Assembly: GCF_003641145.1 (NCBI RefSeq)
Contig: NZ_CP032744.1
Location: forward strand, 682,001-746,000
Direction of reading: 5' to 3'
Length of the DNA stretch: 64,000 bases
Source of the DNA: Lactiplantibacillus paraplantarum
GTDB taxonomy: Bacteria > Bacillota > Bacilli > Lactobacillales > Lactobacillaceae
Position numbers and translations under genes: made by a program. The notes under the pieces are model-generated. The model did no database searches and was not told the origin of the DNA. It saw only the letters and a list, made by a program, of their open reading frames with translations. Shown here piece by piece: positions 33,014-42,108 of this stretch (position 1 is the stretch's first letter; each line of letters opens with the position of its first letter).

Positions 33014-35455
33014 TTAGTCCGTTATTTTTTTCATTGGAACGTGCAAACGAATATCATTTAGATTGAGTGAGTACTGCAGGTCCTGATTTCCCCGAATTGT
33101 CATCTTCATGTCGGTTGCGTAAATGACCAGGCCAAGTTGATGGCCCTTAAGCAGGTGGTGGAAGAGTGGTTGTAGATCCACCGCAAAGTCGTAAAATGCA
33201 TTTGGTTGAATCGTCTCTGCATGCCATGGATGGTGGCGGTTCTGCAAGTTGAGATGACCATTAGTAATCATCTTGAACGGTGTTTCACCTGCTAACTTGA
33301 AGTCTTTCAAGTCATCTTCGCGCCAATGATAGCCTAAGTCTAGTGCTTTGGCCGCTAGCATTTGCGGGCTAACAGTCAAACGACGGGCAGCACCGTAATC
33401 AATCAACATGAAACTCAGCATACCAAAGTTTTGATTGACGGCCACGGAACCGGTGACGTGCGGGACCCCTACTAATAGTTGATCTTCAGGCGCCTGCCAA
33501 GACTTGAATAAGAGACGATGATCATAGAGTGGATTCAACTTGTCTTCTTGTAATAAGTCGCGCTGCCAAGCATCTAAGTGGTTTTTGTAGTGGTCAAATA
33601 ACTTATCAGGTAATTTGTCCGTAAAATGGGCGGCACGCTGATCGACAGTGTGGTCGGCCGGAACTAATTCCTTATACTGGACTTTGAAATCTAAAGCGTC
33701 GGTTGTGTCTTGCCACCAATTGTCATAGCCATGCCAAGTCTGTGCTTGCGTGTTGTCTTGCACTAAGACGTTTGGTAGTAACGTATCAGCGTGATTATCT
33801 AAATCATATAATTTGTGACTCAACCATAAGTTCATCATATCGGTGAAGTCGAGTGATTGTAAATTATTGATGTAGATATGTTGGCCTTGATGCAAAATGA
33901 GTTTCTTAGTTACGGGGACAGCTTGTAGTTTATCCCACAAATTGGCGACATTACGTGGCTTGACGTTCCAGTCATTGAGCCCGTGGACCATCACGATATC
34001 GGCCTTGATATTGTCAACGTTTTTGAGATAGTTACGTTCGTCCCAGAATCGGGTGTAATTACCACTTGCCCGGTCTTGATCAGCGGTCAGTTCCGCCAGC
34101 TTCTGATCGAAAGCGGGTTGGATCTGATGGGCATCACCGGCTTTTAGGCTCCGTGAAAAGACTTCAGCAGCCAATACATCGGTGTCTTCACCTTGAAATG
34201 TGTCCGGAGCGACGACTAAGCCATTGTCACGATAATAATCATACCAACTTGAAATAGCAGCTTCAGAAATAATGGTCTTAAGCCCGGCGACACCAGTTGT
34301 GGCGGCAGCCGTTGCTAAAGTCCCCAAGTAAGAACGTCCAGTCATGGCAACGGCGCCATTGCACCACCAAGCCTTAATAGCAACATCACCATCGCGATTG
34401 GTGAAGGCTTGACGTTTGCCAGTCAGCCACTCAATAATTGCGACTGTTGACGTTGTTTCATCGACATCGCCTGTAGGTGCTAGGCCATCCGAGTCAATCG
34501 AGCCGATGCCGGCCGCATAAACGACGGCAAATCCCCGAGCTAAGAAATAATCGTTAAGTGTATAGGATTTTTCACGACTAAAAGTTTCTTCCGCCGTAGT
34601 GGTCGTTGCTTCGGCAGTTCGAGCGGCTGGTAGTTTAACATTGGCTGGATGGTACTCGATGTCCGCGTAAGTATTGTCATCCGGTTCTTTAGCGGTCAGT
34701 GGGACGTCCACGCTGTGCATTTGGGCATCGCCAGCCTGGTCATTAATACCCTGATTATAAGGACTGGCTGTGTAGAGAACCGGAACCTTTAAACCCGTAG
34801 CAGTTTCAGCTGGTCGAAGAATCTCAACTTTGAGCAGGTCGCGTTGGCCGTCATGATCGGTGTCTAGCGGTGCTTCAACGTACACAACATCACGCATGAG
34901 GGTGTGGGTGTCGAAAACTGCTTGGGCTTTACCATTGAAGAAGAGTGGTTTTTGTTCGTTTGGTAATTGATAGAACGGCACGAAGTAACCCCGAGTCGTC
35001 AGTGCCTCAATCAAGGTTTGCCCATTATTACCGCGGGTGTTTAATAGTAAGTACCATGCGTAGTAGAGGGCTTCACGATCAAAGGCACTGTCACCAACCA
35101 TTGGTAAGTGGATGTCGCGCATAGCGAGGAGGGGATCAGCCAGTTCGAAATCTTGTCCGGGTAAAAAGCCTAACAATTGTAGGCCGACGTTGTAGAAGAC
35201 TTGATTGTTAACGATAGTAGCATCTGTGAGCCATTCAGTCAGGGTGTGCTGACTAGTTGCCATGATGTTATTAAATTTGTGCTTTAACCCACTGGCCGTG
35301 TGGACTTCTGGCAAGCTTTTGGCAAGAAGGGCTTGATAGACGGCTGGCACAGTAGTCAGGGCGTCCATGTCGGGCGTAATAAAATGAATCTTGGTGAGTT
35401 CGGCAATCGCAGCTTCCGAATCGGTCGGGACGATTGCAAATTGATTGTTTTTCAT
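33014..35455 (-). CDS. pepX: X-prolyl dipeptidyl aminopeptidase
   Basis: 813 residues from ATG 35455 (GAGGA upstream). Serine peptidase S15; it cuts X-Pro dipeptides from N-termini in the cytosol. The helical N-domain is followed by the alpha/beta catalytic domain with AMTGRSYLGTLATAAA (catalytic Ser in GxSYxG), MVHGLNDWNVKPRNV with the catalytic Asp and LILHQGQHIYINN with the His. The C-terminal beta-sandwich includes VGVPHVTGSVAVNQNFG. The length is normal. It works with PepI to use proline-rich peptides. Confidence 0.96.
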   Translation of the reverse strand: MKNNQFAIVPTDSEAAIAELTKIHFITPDMDALTTVPAVYQALLAKSLPEVHTASGLKHKFNNIMATSQHTLTEWLTDATIVNNQVFYNVGLQLLGFLPGQDFELADPLLAMRDIHLPMVGDSAFDREALYYAWYLLLNTRGNNGQTLIEALTTRGYFVPFYQLPNEQKPLFFNGKAQAVFDTHTLMRDVVYVEAPLDTDHDGQRDLLKVEILRPAETATGLKVPVLYTASPYNQGINDQAGDAQMHSVDVPLTAKEPDDNTYADIEYHPANVKLPAARTAEATTTTAEETFSREKSYTLNDYFLARGFAVVYAAGIGSIDSDGLAPTGDVDETTSTVAIIEWLTGKRQAFTNRDGDVAIKAWWCNGAVAMTGRSYLGTLATAAATTGVAGLKTIISEAAISSWYDYYRDNGLVVAPDTFQGEDTDVLAAEVFSRSLKAGDAHQIQPAFDQKLAELTADQDRASGNYTRFWDERNYLKNVDNIKADIVMVHGLNDWNVKPRNVANLWDKLQAVPVTKKLILHQGQHIYINNLQSLDFTDMMNLWLSHKLYDLDNHADTLLPNVLVQDNTQAQTWHGYDNWWQDTTDALDFKVQYKELVPADHTVDQRAAHFTDKLPDKLFDHYKNHLDAWQRDLLQEDKLNPLYDHRLLFKSWQAPEDQLLVGVPHVTGSVAVNQNFGMLSFMLIDYGAARRLTVSPQMLAAKALDLGYHWREDDLKDFKLAGETPFKMITNGHLNLQNRHHPWHAETIQPNAFYDFAVDLQPLFHHLLKGHQLGLVIYATDMKMTIRGNQDLQYSLNLNDIRLHVPMKKITD

Positions 35456-35588
35456 AAGTAAGTTCCTCATTAAGTATTATTAGAAATATTATACCGCTAA
35501 TTGGCCGAGAACCAATGCTTCTTACTGACAAGTTTGGCGGAGTATGGTAGGTTAATTGCAAAGTGAACTATCGAATGGAGGAAGTAAA

Positions 35589-35996
35589 TTGAGTAATTTT
35601 CCAGTCTTGTATACAACCCATGCAGTTAATGAAGATGGTATTGAAGGTCAAGCGTATGTTCCTGAAGGATTACGGGTCGCGGTGTCGAGTCCATTAAAGG
35701 CGGTCCCTGGTACTAATCCGGAACAGTTGATCGGATTAGCTCTCAGTACGTGTCTCAACGCCACTTTAGAAGCCATCGAAAAGGAACACGGACAAAATCA
35801 TCAAAGCAAAGTTGATACAACGGTCAAAATGTCTCGGGATCGTTTTGGCTACCAGTTCTTTTTAGACGCCCGCGTCACTATTCCAGAAGTGGATGCTGAA
35901 ACGGCAGCACATTGGCTTGCTATTGCGGAGACGCGTTGCCCGGTAGCTAAACTAGTTGGATCATCAGCCAATGTGACAATTCAGTTGGCCGAATAG
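35589..35996 (+). CDS. OsmC/Ohr family peroxide reductase
   Basis: 135 residues from TTG 35589, with GGAGG 8 nt upstream; an ATG 11 codons earlier lacks an SD. Organic hydroperoxide resistance signatures: YTTHAVNEDGIEGQAYVPEG, GTNPEQLIGLALSTCLNATL with the first redox Cys, and AETRCPVAKLVGSSANVTIQ with the second Cys. It should be a homodimer reducing organic hydroperoxides. The OhrR-type regulator at 52604-53047 in this window is a natural candidate to control it. Divergent from pepX. Confidence 0.85.
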   Translation: MSNFPVLYTTHAVNEDGIEGQAYVPEGLRVAVSSPLKAVPGTNPEQLIGLALSTCLNATLEAIEKEHGQNHQSKVDTTVKMSRDRFGYQFFLDARVTIPEVDAETAAHWLAIAETRCPVAKLVGSSANVTIQLAE

Positions 35997-36056
35997 TATT
36001 GTGATGTCAAGTAACCATTGAGTGTTTACCGATTAGAGCTGTCGGTAGGCTGACTA

Positions 36057-36109
36057 AAACGTGGTTCAGATCGTCGGGCCTTCAGTTGCCGACAATCTGA
36101 ACCACGTTT
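36057..36109. terminator. Bidirectional terminator
   Basis: AAACGTGGTTCAGAT with ATCTGAACCACGTTT and inner GTCGG/CCGAC. Confidence 0.85.
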
Positions 36110-36112
36110 GTG

Positions 36113-36418
36113 TTAATGATGGCTGTTAATCTTATTGAATAGATGATGTAAGCTTGGTCGCTGACAGTGGTGGCTAGCAACTGCTGACTGCACCTTTTCG
36201 ACTTGTTGCAAAGCTAGTTGCTTGGTCTTTTCACGTTCGATCTTAAGTTGCTTGCTTAGGGCCCGCGATTGCCAAAAACCGTGAACGCCGATGGCAACTG
36301 GAATAATGTGTAAAAGGGTGGTTGCGGGAATTAACCACGGATACTTACTGAATAGTTGAATGACCTGCGTATGGTGTTCGTGGAGGTCGTCGTGAATTGT
36401 TTTAGGTGTTAGCATCAT
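36113..36418 (-). CDS. Small membrane protein with basic tail, 101 aa
   Basis: From ATG 36418 (AAGGAGC upstream): MMLTPKTIHDDLHEHHTQ, then one membrane helix (YPWLIPATTLLHIIPVAIG, about residues 26-45), then a charged helix ALSKQLKIEREKTKQLALQQ that may form a coiled coil, and a His-rich end. The open frame runs on upstream through a hairpin repeat, but only the 36418 start has an SD. No family recognised; single gene. Confidence 0.6.
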   Translation of the reverse strand: MMLTPKTIHDDLHEHHTQVIQLFSKYPWLIPATTLLHIIPVAIGVHGFWQSRALSKQLKIEREKTKQLALQQVEKVQSAVASHHCQRPSLHHLFNKINSHH

Positions 36419-36507
36419 TAGATCACGCTCCTTATTAAGTACCATCATCATACCGTAAAATGAAATCGTTGTCATTGCCAGTGTTGAATTGATGGTGGTA
36501 ATTAAAG

Positions 36508-36615
36508 TGTGGGACAAGCAACCTTTTGGCGCACGTCTCGACAAATGGGCAGAAAAATTGTGCACAGTTTCTTGAGAAGGCTTTTCTTCAGAAACTGTGC
36601 ACAATTAGTTTTGGC
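36508..36615 (-). repeat. Variable-arm hairpin repeat, copy 1
   Basis: Conserved flank (GGACAAGCAACCTTTTGGCG, then GACAAATGGGCAGAAA) followed by a 17-bp perfect stem (36556-36572 with 36590-36606) and AGTTTTGGC. The stem sequence is unlike that of the other copies while the flanks agree. The loop holds GAGAAGGCTTTT, shared with copy 3. Confidence 0.75.
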
Positions 36616-36646
36616 TCACTCTATTTAGTTGTTTTTATTGCAATCG

Positions 36647-38044
36647 TTAGTCGTCAGTTTTATTCATCCGACTGTGTCGAATCCCATAACCAAAATAAAT
36701 AATGAGGCCCAGTACAAACCAAGCTAGTGAAGCTAGCCAAGTTTCTTTGGATAACTGTGTCATCATAAACAGGCAGAGTAGTCCAGAAATAACTGGTAGT
36801 GCCGGGTAAAGTGGCACTCGGAAGCCTTTGATTTGGTTAAGCTTAGGGTTGCGACGTAATAGTAGAATGCCGAAAGAAACGAAGGCAAAGGCAATCAGCG
36901 TTCCAATATTAACAAGGTTTGCTAACTGATCTAAGGGAACCAAACCACCGAGAATCGAAATGACGATTGTGACTGTCAGCATTGCGTTCTTGGGTGCATG
37001 ATGTTTATCAATTTTGCCTAAGAAACGTGGCAGTAAACCATCACGGCCGATTGAATATAATAACCGCGAACTACTATAGATCATTGTTACCATCATCGTA
37101 AACATTCCGGCAAGAGCCCCAATCGAAATGATACCGGCAACGAAGTTTTGATGGACAAGTTGTAAGGCGAACGCAACAGCATCGTCAACGTTTAATTGCT
37201 TGTATGAAACCATCCCAGTTAGAACGCCGGAAACGAGAATGTAGAAGATGGTACAAATGACTAACGTCCCAATAATTCCAATGGGCATATTTCGTTTGGC
37301 ATTTTTGACTTCGGCCGCGGATGAAGAAACGGCGTCAAATCCTAAGTAAGCAAAGAAGACAACTGCCGCCCCCTTGAGAATGCCCATGCCTCCGAATGGC
37401 GCAAAGGGTGTCCAGTTACTTGGTTTAACATAAAACGAACCAACTAGTAAGAAAAGGACAATAATGGCTAATTTAACCACCACAATAATATTATTTAAAC
37501 GAATCGATGTTTTCAAACCAGTGTCGATAATCCAAGCAATTAAGCAGACAATCAAAATTGCGACGATGTTAATATAGGTGCCGTGTGCGGGATCGAATGA
37601 GCCGGTAATCGCTTTAGGCAGTTTGAGACCAAAGCCAGCGATGAATGAATTGAAGTATGCGGCCCAACCAACGGCCACGGTTGCGACGGCTAATACGTAT
37701 TCAAGCACGAGGGCCCAACCAATGATCCAACCAATCATCTCACCATAGACGATGTTCCCATACGAGTACGCTGAGCCAGCAATTGGTAGGACTGATGCAA
37801 ATTCGGCGTAACACATTGCGGCTACGGCACACACGATGGCGGCTAAGACGAAGGATAAAATAATTCCGGGCCCCGCCTTAGTTGCGGCCACGGTTCCGGG
37901 AAGAATGAAAATCCCAGTCCCAATCACGGCTCCAATCCCTAAGGCAATCAAATCGACTGCCGAGAGGGTACGTTCAAAATGACTATCTTTTTGTAAATAG
38001 CGCTCCAAATCTTCTTTTTGGAAAATACGCTGGAAAATCCCCAT
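36647..38044 (-). CDS. APC family amino acid permease (CAT/YfnA-like)
   Basis: 465 residues from ATG 38044 (AAAGGTGG upstream). It starts with a charged N-terminus ending LERYLQKDSHFERTLSAVDL, then GIGAVIGTGIFILPGTVAAT, the APC substrate-binding first helix with the GxG bend. About 12-13 membrane helices; VFFAYLGFDAVSSSAAEVKN and MPIGIIGTLVIC are typical of the cationic amino acid (CAT) group. It should be a proton-coupled amino acid importer; the substrate is unknown. Confidence 0.85.
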   Translation of the reverse strand: MGIFQRIFQKEDLERYLQKDSHFERTLSAVDLIALGIGAVIGTGIFILPGTVAATKAGPGIILSFVLAAIVCAVAAMCYAEFASVLPIAGSAYSYGNIVYGEMIGWIIGWALVLEYVLAVATVAVGWAAYFNSFIAGFGLKLPKAITGSFDPAHGTYINIVAILIVCLIAWIIDTGLKTSIRLNNIIVVVKLAIIVLFLLVGSFYVKPSNWTPFAPFGGMGILKGAAVVFFAYLGFDAVSSSAAEVKNAKRNMPIGIIGTLVICTIFYILVSGVLTGMVSYKQLNVDDAVAFALQLVHQNFVAGIISIGALAGMFTMMVTMIYSSSRLLYSIGRDGLLPRFLGKIDKHHAPKNAMLTVTIVISILGGLVPLDQLANLVNIGTLIAFAFVSFGILLLRRNPKLNQIKGFRVPLYPALPVISGLLCLFMMTQLSKETWLASLAWFVLGLIIYFGYGIRHSRMNKTDD

Positions 38045-38056
38045 AGCATGGACCAC

Positions 38057-38428
38057 CTTTTTGGTTATTTGTAACAGTTAATTGTCATTATCGACAATTT
38101 GTCATGTCAATATGATACCGTGGTTGATTATTAAAAGTCAATTAGAACCAGCCTTTTATTATTAATAATTACATAGGATGCCAGATTAGATGCCTATAAA
38201 AACAAGCAATCTGTTGATAAGGATTTGAACGGGACGCTTTAACATGTAGGCGCGCCGTTTTTTAAGACTAAATTTGCAACTCTGAAATGAGTCTGTTGTT
38301 TTAATAATGTATAAACATCGAATATGATTTGAAAGGACATCGTTAGTACGTTAAACTGTTAATTCGATTCGGCAAAGCTTATAATATTGTTATTAGTAGA
38401 AAGTCAATTTTAGAATGGTGGGATTCAG
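38057..38428. other. Divergent promoter region
   Basis: AT-rich gap between the permease and the zinc-finger/AP2 gene. No ORF. TATAATA-like boxes occur near 38388-38394, within 50 bp of the rightward gene; nothing else stands out. Confidence 0.35.
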
Positions 38429-38902
38429 ATGGCAGCGGCAATTGATATTACTGGGCAACACTTTGGTCGATTGATAGCAGTGCACCGAGCAGGGCGTGCT
38501 AAGAACGGTAATGCGCTCTGGTTTTGTCAGTGTCAGTGCGGTCGGACTTGTGTCGTGGATTCTTACGTTTTACGCCATGGTAAGACACGGAGTTGCGGGT
38601 GTTTAGCAGCCGAACAGAGTCGGCAAAATATTTTTAATAATCCACAAGCAGTTTCACATATGGGCGATCCTAGAAATTTGAAGATTCGTGATCACCATAC
38701 GGATGTGAGCTCAATCAAGAAGTCAAAGCGCAATACTAGTGGGGTCGTGGGTGTTAGTTATGATAAGCAGTCGGATTCCTGGGTGGCTCACTTCTATTAC
38801 AAAGGAACGTACATATTGAACAAGCACTTTGTTCATTTTGAGGATGCTGTCCAAGCACGGCGGACGATGGAACGACAGTATTTAACTTCGTTGAAAGAAT
38901 GA
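38429..38902 (+). CDS. Zinc-finger plus AP2-like DNA-binding protein of phage type
   Basis: 157 residues. The N-terminal part DITGQHFGRLIAVHRAGRAK then NALWFCQCQCGRTCVV and THGKTRSCGCL-like residues (C-x-C-x-x-C and C-G-C pattern) forms a small zinc-binding domain common in phage proteins. The C-terminal part NTSGVVGVSYDKQSDSWVAH with FYYKGTYILNKHF resembles the AP2/ERF-type domain that accompanies HNH homing endonucleases. No nuclease domain is present. It is a lone gene with its own terminator; perhaps a domesticated phage or homing-element protein. Confidence 0.65.
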   Translation: MAAAIDITGQHFGRLIAVHRAGRAKNGNALWFCQCQCGRTCVVDSYVLRHGKTRSCGCLAAEQSRQNIFNNPQAVSHMGDPRNLKIRDHHTDVSSIKKSKRNTSGVVGVSYDKQSDSWVAHFYYKGTYILNKHFVHFEDAVQARRTMERQYLTSLKE

Positions 38903-38982
38903 GACGCGGTACTAGCATGGTTTGGTGGAGCTAGCGATTAGAACGCACAGTGTGATTAGTTTGAATCGTCTTACAACTAGTG

Positions 38983-39020
38983 TTGAGTCACAGTGATTTT
39001 AAGCTGTGGCTCAATTTTTT
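38983..39020 (+). terminator. Terminator of the AP2-like gene
   Basis: TTGAGTCACAG with CTGTGGCTCAA and a T-run. Confidence 0.85.
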
Positions 39021-39153
39021 GTTGAATGCTTTTGGTGGTTAGTTACCGGCGGCCTCAAACATGGTGATCAAACTTTCGCCGTGACGAATAGGTTACAGTC
39101 AGTCTGAGTTCTGATAAAATAGGCACTAAATGAAATAAGAGGGGGTACGATGA

Positions 39154-39972
39154 TTGTCAACAATGTTAGTTGCGGAAGATTTGTCCGCAGTCGGTGGCAT
39201 TTCGCTCAGTTCAGCGTTACCAGTATTAACGGCGATGCAGTATGATGTGGCCGCCTTACCGACTAGCCTATTGTCAACCCATACTAGTGGGTACGGGACG
39301 CCTGCTGTGGTAGACTTATCAACGTGGTTACCACAGGTTTTTCAACATTGGACGCGAGCACAGCTTCATTTTGATCAAGCACTGATTGGGTATGTTGGTT
39401 CGGTGACACTTTGTCAGCAACTTACGACTTACTTAGAACAACAGTCATTATCGTTATTAGTTGTTGATCCGGTACTCGGTGATTTAGGTCAATTCTATCA
39501 AGGCTTTGATCAGAACTATGTTGAGGTAATGCGTCAGCTGATTCATCAAGCAGATGTGATTTTGCCAAACACAACGGAAGCGGCCTTACTAACGGGAATT
39601 CCATATCAGGCCACCCCCGAGTTGCAGCGCTTGTTGCCGGCACTGCAGCAACAATTAAAAGCAGGTGCACACGCGGTCATCACGGATGTGCAACGTGCGG
39701 ATCAAATTGGGTGTGCATGGTTAGATGAAGCTGGCAACGTGCAATTTTGTGGTGAACAACGGCTACCTGGTCATTATAATGGCACGGGTGATACCTTAGC
39801 TGCGGTAATTGCTGGTTTGTTAGGGCGTGGTAATGCGTTAGCCCCAACCTTAGAACTTGCCAACCAGTGGCTTAATATGGCCGTTGCGGAAACGATTGAC
39901 CAAAATCGGACGGACGAGCGTCAAGGGGTCGCGTTAGGACGTTTGCTCCAGGCAATTTTGGCCTTCAATTGA
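39154..39972 (+). CDS. Pyridoxal/pyridoxamine kinase-like protein (PdxK/ThiD family)
   Basis: 272 residues. Ribokinase-like fold: the N-terminus LVAEDLSAVGGISLSSALPV with TSLLSTHTSGYGTPAVVDLS matches B6 kinases of the Firmicute ThiD-like group; LLVVDPVLGDLGQFYQGFD and ADVILPNTTEAALLTGIPY follow; the anion-hole/catalytic motif is YNGTGDTLAAVIAGLL with the catalytic Asp. It should phosphorylate pyridoxal or pyridoxamine, or HMP. TTG start at 39154 with AGGGGG 8 nt upstream. The neighbouring Nudix gene begins 54 bp later and may be co-transcribed. Confidence 0.8.
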   Translation: MSTMLVAEDLSAVGGISLSSALPVLTAMQYDVAALPTSLLSTHTSGYGTPAVVDLSTWLPQVFQHWTRAQLHFDQALIGYVGSVTLCQQLTTYLEQQSLSLLVVDPVLGDLGQFYQGFDQNYVEVMRQLIHQADVILPNTTEAALLTGIPYQATPELQRLLPALQQQLKAGAHAVITDVQRADQIGCAWLDEAGNVQFCGEQRLPGHYNGTGDTLAAVIAGLLGRGNALAPTLELANQWLNMAVAETIDQNRTDERQGVALGRLLQAILAFN

Positions 39973-40025
39973 GGGTGGAACATGTTATACTAAAGCATAA
40001 TTCATAATTAGGAAGGTGCGACTTC

Positions 40026-40445
40026 ATGAGTACAGAAGTAGCTAGTGGTGCGGTCGTCTATCAACAAAAGGATGGTCATCCCGCTTATTTATTATTACAG
40101 AGTGCGACCAGTGATTTTTGGGGATTTCCGAAGGGCCATGTGGAAGGTACTGAGACTTTAGCTGAAGCAGCTAGGCGTGAAATTCGTGAGGAAACGCAAA
40201 TTGAAGCGACGCTTGATACTAATTTTAAAGTATATACTGAATATGACTTACCTAATGGCAATTTGAAGCAAGTCACTTTATTTGTCAGTGAAGTTCCTAG
40301 TGGGACTGCGGTAACCCGTCAAAAAGCTGAGATTAGTGCGATTGGCTGGTTTGACTACGCGGCAGCGCGGGAACGGTTGACTTATGATAATTTAAAGCAG
40401 ATGTTAGATCAAGCTAACACGTACATTGAGCAGCACTTACAATAA
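40026..40445 (+). CDS. Nudix hydrolase, diadenosine tetraphosphatase-like
   Basis: 139 residues. The Nudix box is complete: GHVEGTETLAEAARREIREE followed by TQI, with the metal-binding REIREE. FWGFPKGHVE before it and the Lys/Tyr pattern KVYTEYDLPNGNLKQVT are typical of Ap4A hydrolases. It probably hydrolyses Ap4A or related dinucleotides. AAGGTG precedes ATG. Likely same transcript as the kinase upstream; ends in a bidirectional terminator. Confidence 0.85.
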   Translation: MSTEVASGAVVYQQKDGHPAYLLLQSATSDFWGFPKGHVEGTETLAEAARREIREETQIEATLDTNFKVYTEYDLPNGNLKQVTLFVSEVPSGTAVTRQKAEISAIGWFDYAAARERLTYDNLKQMLDQANTYIEQHLQ

Positions 40446-40458
40446 TAAACGACTGTAA

Positions 40459-40501
40459 AAAAATTACTGGTGCCGTCGCATAAACGGTACCAGTAATTTT
40501 T
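40459..40501. terminator. Bidirectional terminator
   Basis: AAAATTACTGGTGCCGT with ACGGTACCAGTAATTTT, one G-T pair. Confidence 0.9.
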
Positions 40502-40523
40502 AAACAATATTTTTAGATTTGGC

Positions 40524-40673
40524 TTAGGCCTGAGTTTGTAAGTTTGCAACTGCATCTTCGATTGTTACGCCTTCAGCGAACAATTCTGGATGAAGTTTGT
40601 CAGTTGCGACAAACATTTGGCGTTGCGTATCTAAGACAATGCTGAACCAGCTATTTGTTTTTTGAAATTGCAT
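40524..40673 (-). CDS. Small HicB-like protein, 49 aa
   Basis: From ATG 40673 with AAGGGAG upstream: MQFQKTNSWFSIVLDTQRQ, then DKLHPELFAEGVTIEDAVAN and LQTQA. The beta-beta-beta-alpha outline and the EGVTIEDAVANL end recall the HicB partial RNase H fold (GDTLEEALENA in typical members). No HicA toxin is adjacent, so it would be an orphan. Family assignment is tentative. The longer open frame lacks an SD. Confidence 0.5.
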   Translation of the reverse strand: MQFQKTNSWFSIVLDTQRQMFVATDKLHPELFAEGVTIEDAVANLQTQA

Positions 40674-40822
40674 ATGACAAAACTCCCTTCTGAAAATTGT
40701 TGGTTTGCTACGAGATGCGTGAATCATCTATTTGAACCTTATAGGTACGTTACTATACTCGGTTTACCGAGTTAACGCAAATGAAAAGCTTTACATGAAT
40801 TAAAAATGGAGGTTTATTAACT

Positions 40823-41404
40823 TTGACATCGAAACGGATCTTTGTAATTACGGGGCCAACTGGAAGTGGTAAGACCACCGTCAGTCATTATTTACGGTCA
40901 CAATATCAAATTCCACAGGTCATTACTCATACGACTAGGGCGCCCCGTGAAGGCGAGGTCAGTGGTCAGGATTACTACTTTGAAACCCCTACTAGCTTTG
41001 CCACTAAGCATTATTTAGAGCACGTCACGTATAGCGGTAATCAGTATGGTTCTTCACGAGAGGGATTGGCGGCCGCGTGGGAACAATCGCCGTTGATCAG
41101 TATTGTCCTCGATACGGCTGGCGCGGTGACCTATGCGCGTGAATTGGGTGACCAAGCGGTGGTGATCTATCTTGAAGTTGCTGATCAAGATGCGTTAATT
41201 CAACGCTTGACTAAGCGTGGTGATCTGCCTAGCCGCATTCAAAAACGCGTGGCGAGCGATGAATATTTGCGTGATCAAGCGCTACCGACTGGATTAGTGG
41301 GGCATGCACACGTTATTGTTAATGATGATTGGCAGACAACGCGGCAGCAGCTGGATCAACTAGTGGCCAAATATTGTCCGGCTGATGCGTTGTCTAAAGA
41401 TTAG
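40823..41404 (+). CDS. Guanylate kinase-like P-loop protein
   Basis: 193 residues. P-loop FVITGPTGSGKTTVSHYL, then THTTRAPREGEVSGQDYYFE, the GMP-binding TTRxPRxGE-x-(D/G)-x-x-Y motif of guanylate kinases, and IYLEVADQDALIQRLTKRGD. The sequence HVTYSGNQYGSSREGL equals the NxYGT block. It is shorter and more diverged than the housekeeping Gmk and starts with TTG (GGAGG 10 nt upstream), so it is probably a paralogue. A palindrome CTCGGTttACCGAG lies in its promoter region (about 40758-40771). Confidence 0.8.
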   Translation: MTSKRIFVITGPTGSGKTTVSHYLRSQYQIPQVITHTTRAPREGEVSGQDYYFETPTSFATKHYLEHVTYSGNQYGSSREGLAAAWEQSPLISIVLDTAGAVTYARELGDQAVVIYLEVADQDALIQRLTKRGDLPSRIQKRVASDEYLRDQALPTGLVGHAHVIVNDDWQTTRQQLDQLVAKYCPADALSKD

Positions 41405-41523
41405 TAGCGTCGGTGGCTGGCGCGGTTCGGGCAACGTGATTAACTTTTACGTCTGAATATGCTAAACTAAATAGTAATGGTTATTATTTAGTAGAGCCCT
41501 GGTCATGTAGGAGGAAGTAAGTT

Positions 41524-41967
41524 ATGGAAACACCAATTGAACAAGCCGTCGCAATTTTACGCCGTAATCAGCTTAAAATTACGAAGCAGCGGCAGGCATT
41601 ATTAGATTATCTGGTGACCTATCAGGACCACTATGTGGCAATTTCGGCCGTTGATGAGCACATGCGTACGTTGTTTGCAGGAATGAGTCATAATACGATT
41701 TATCGTAATATCAAAGAGTTTGAAACGTTAGGACTATTGGAGTTAAAAGCTCAGGCCAATCAAACCTTGGTCAAATATCAGTGTGATTTCAAGCATCAAC
41801 ATCATCATCACTTCGTGTGTTCAAACTGTGGTAAAGTAACGGAACTGCAAGCTTGTCCGCTAGATGAGTATGAAGCCCAGTTACCGGGCTGTACGATTAC
41901 GGGTCACCGTATTGAAATTTATGGATTATGCGCGGCCTGTACGGCTCAACAAGCAATCAATAGCTGA
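41524..41967 (+). CDS. zur: Fur-family regulator, Zur-like (zinc uptake repressor)
   Basis: 147 residues. DNA-binding helix GMSHNTIYRNIKEFETLGLL; dimer/metal domain DFKHQHHHHFVCSNCGKVTE then LQACPLD and GHRIEIYGLCAACTAQQ, i.e. two CxxC zinc-structural pairs and a His cluster. The His-rich loop followed by CxxCGK and the GHxxEIYGxCxxC end resemble B. subtilis Zur more than Fur or PerR. It probably represses zinc uptake genes elsewhere. SD AGGAGG; single gene with terminator at its stop. Confidence 0.75.
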   Translation: METPIEQAVAILRRNQLKITKQRQALLDYLVTYQDHYVAISAVDEHMRTLFAGMSHNTIYRNIKEFETLGLLELKAQANQTLVKYQCDFKHQHHHHFVCSNCGKVTELQACPLDEYEAQLPGCTITGHRIEIYGLCAACTAQQAINS

Positions 41968-41985
41968 CGGGAGTCGGCTTTTTTT
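41962..41985 (+). terminator. Terminator of zur
   Basis: AGCTGAC-ggga-GTCGGCT followed by a T-run; overlaps the stop codon. Confidence 0.8.
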
Positions 41986-42108
41986 GTTGAGTCAGGTTGA
42001 GTAAAGAGTTTCTTAATTTGCGATAGAATTAGTGCATTCTGAACGCGAGCATGGTTTAATTATAGATTAGAGAGAATAACGGCAAAGCCTCAGAAGGGAA
42101 TGACATCG

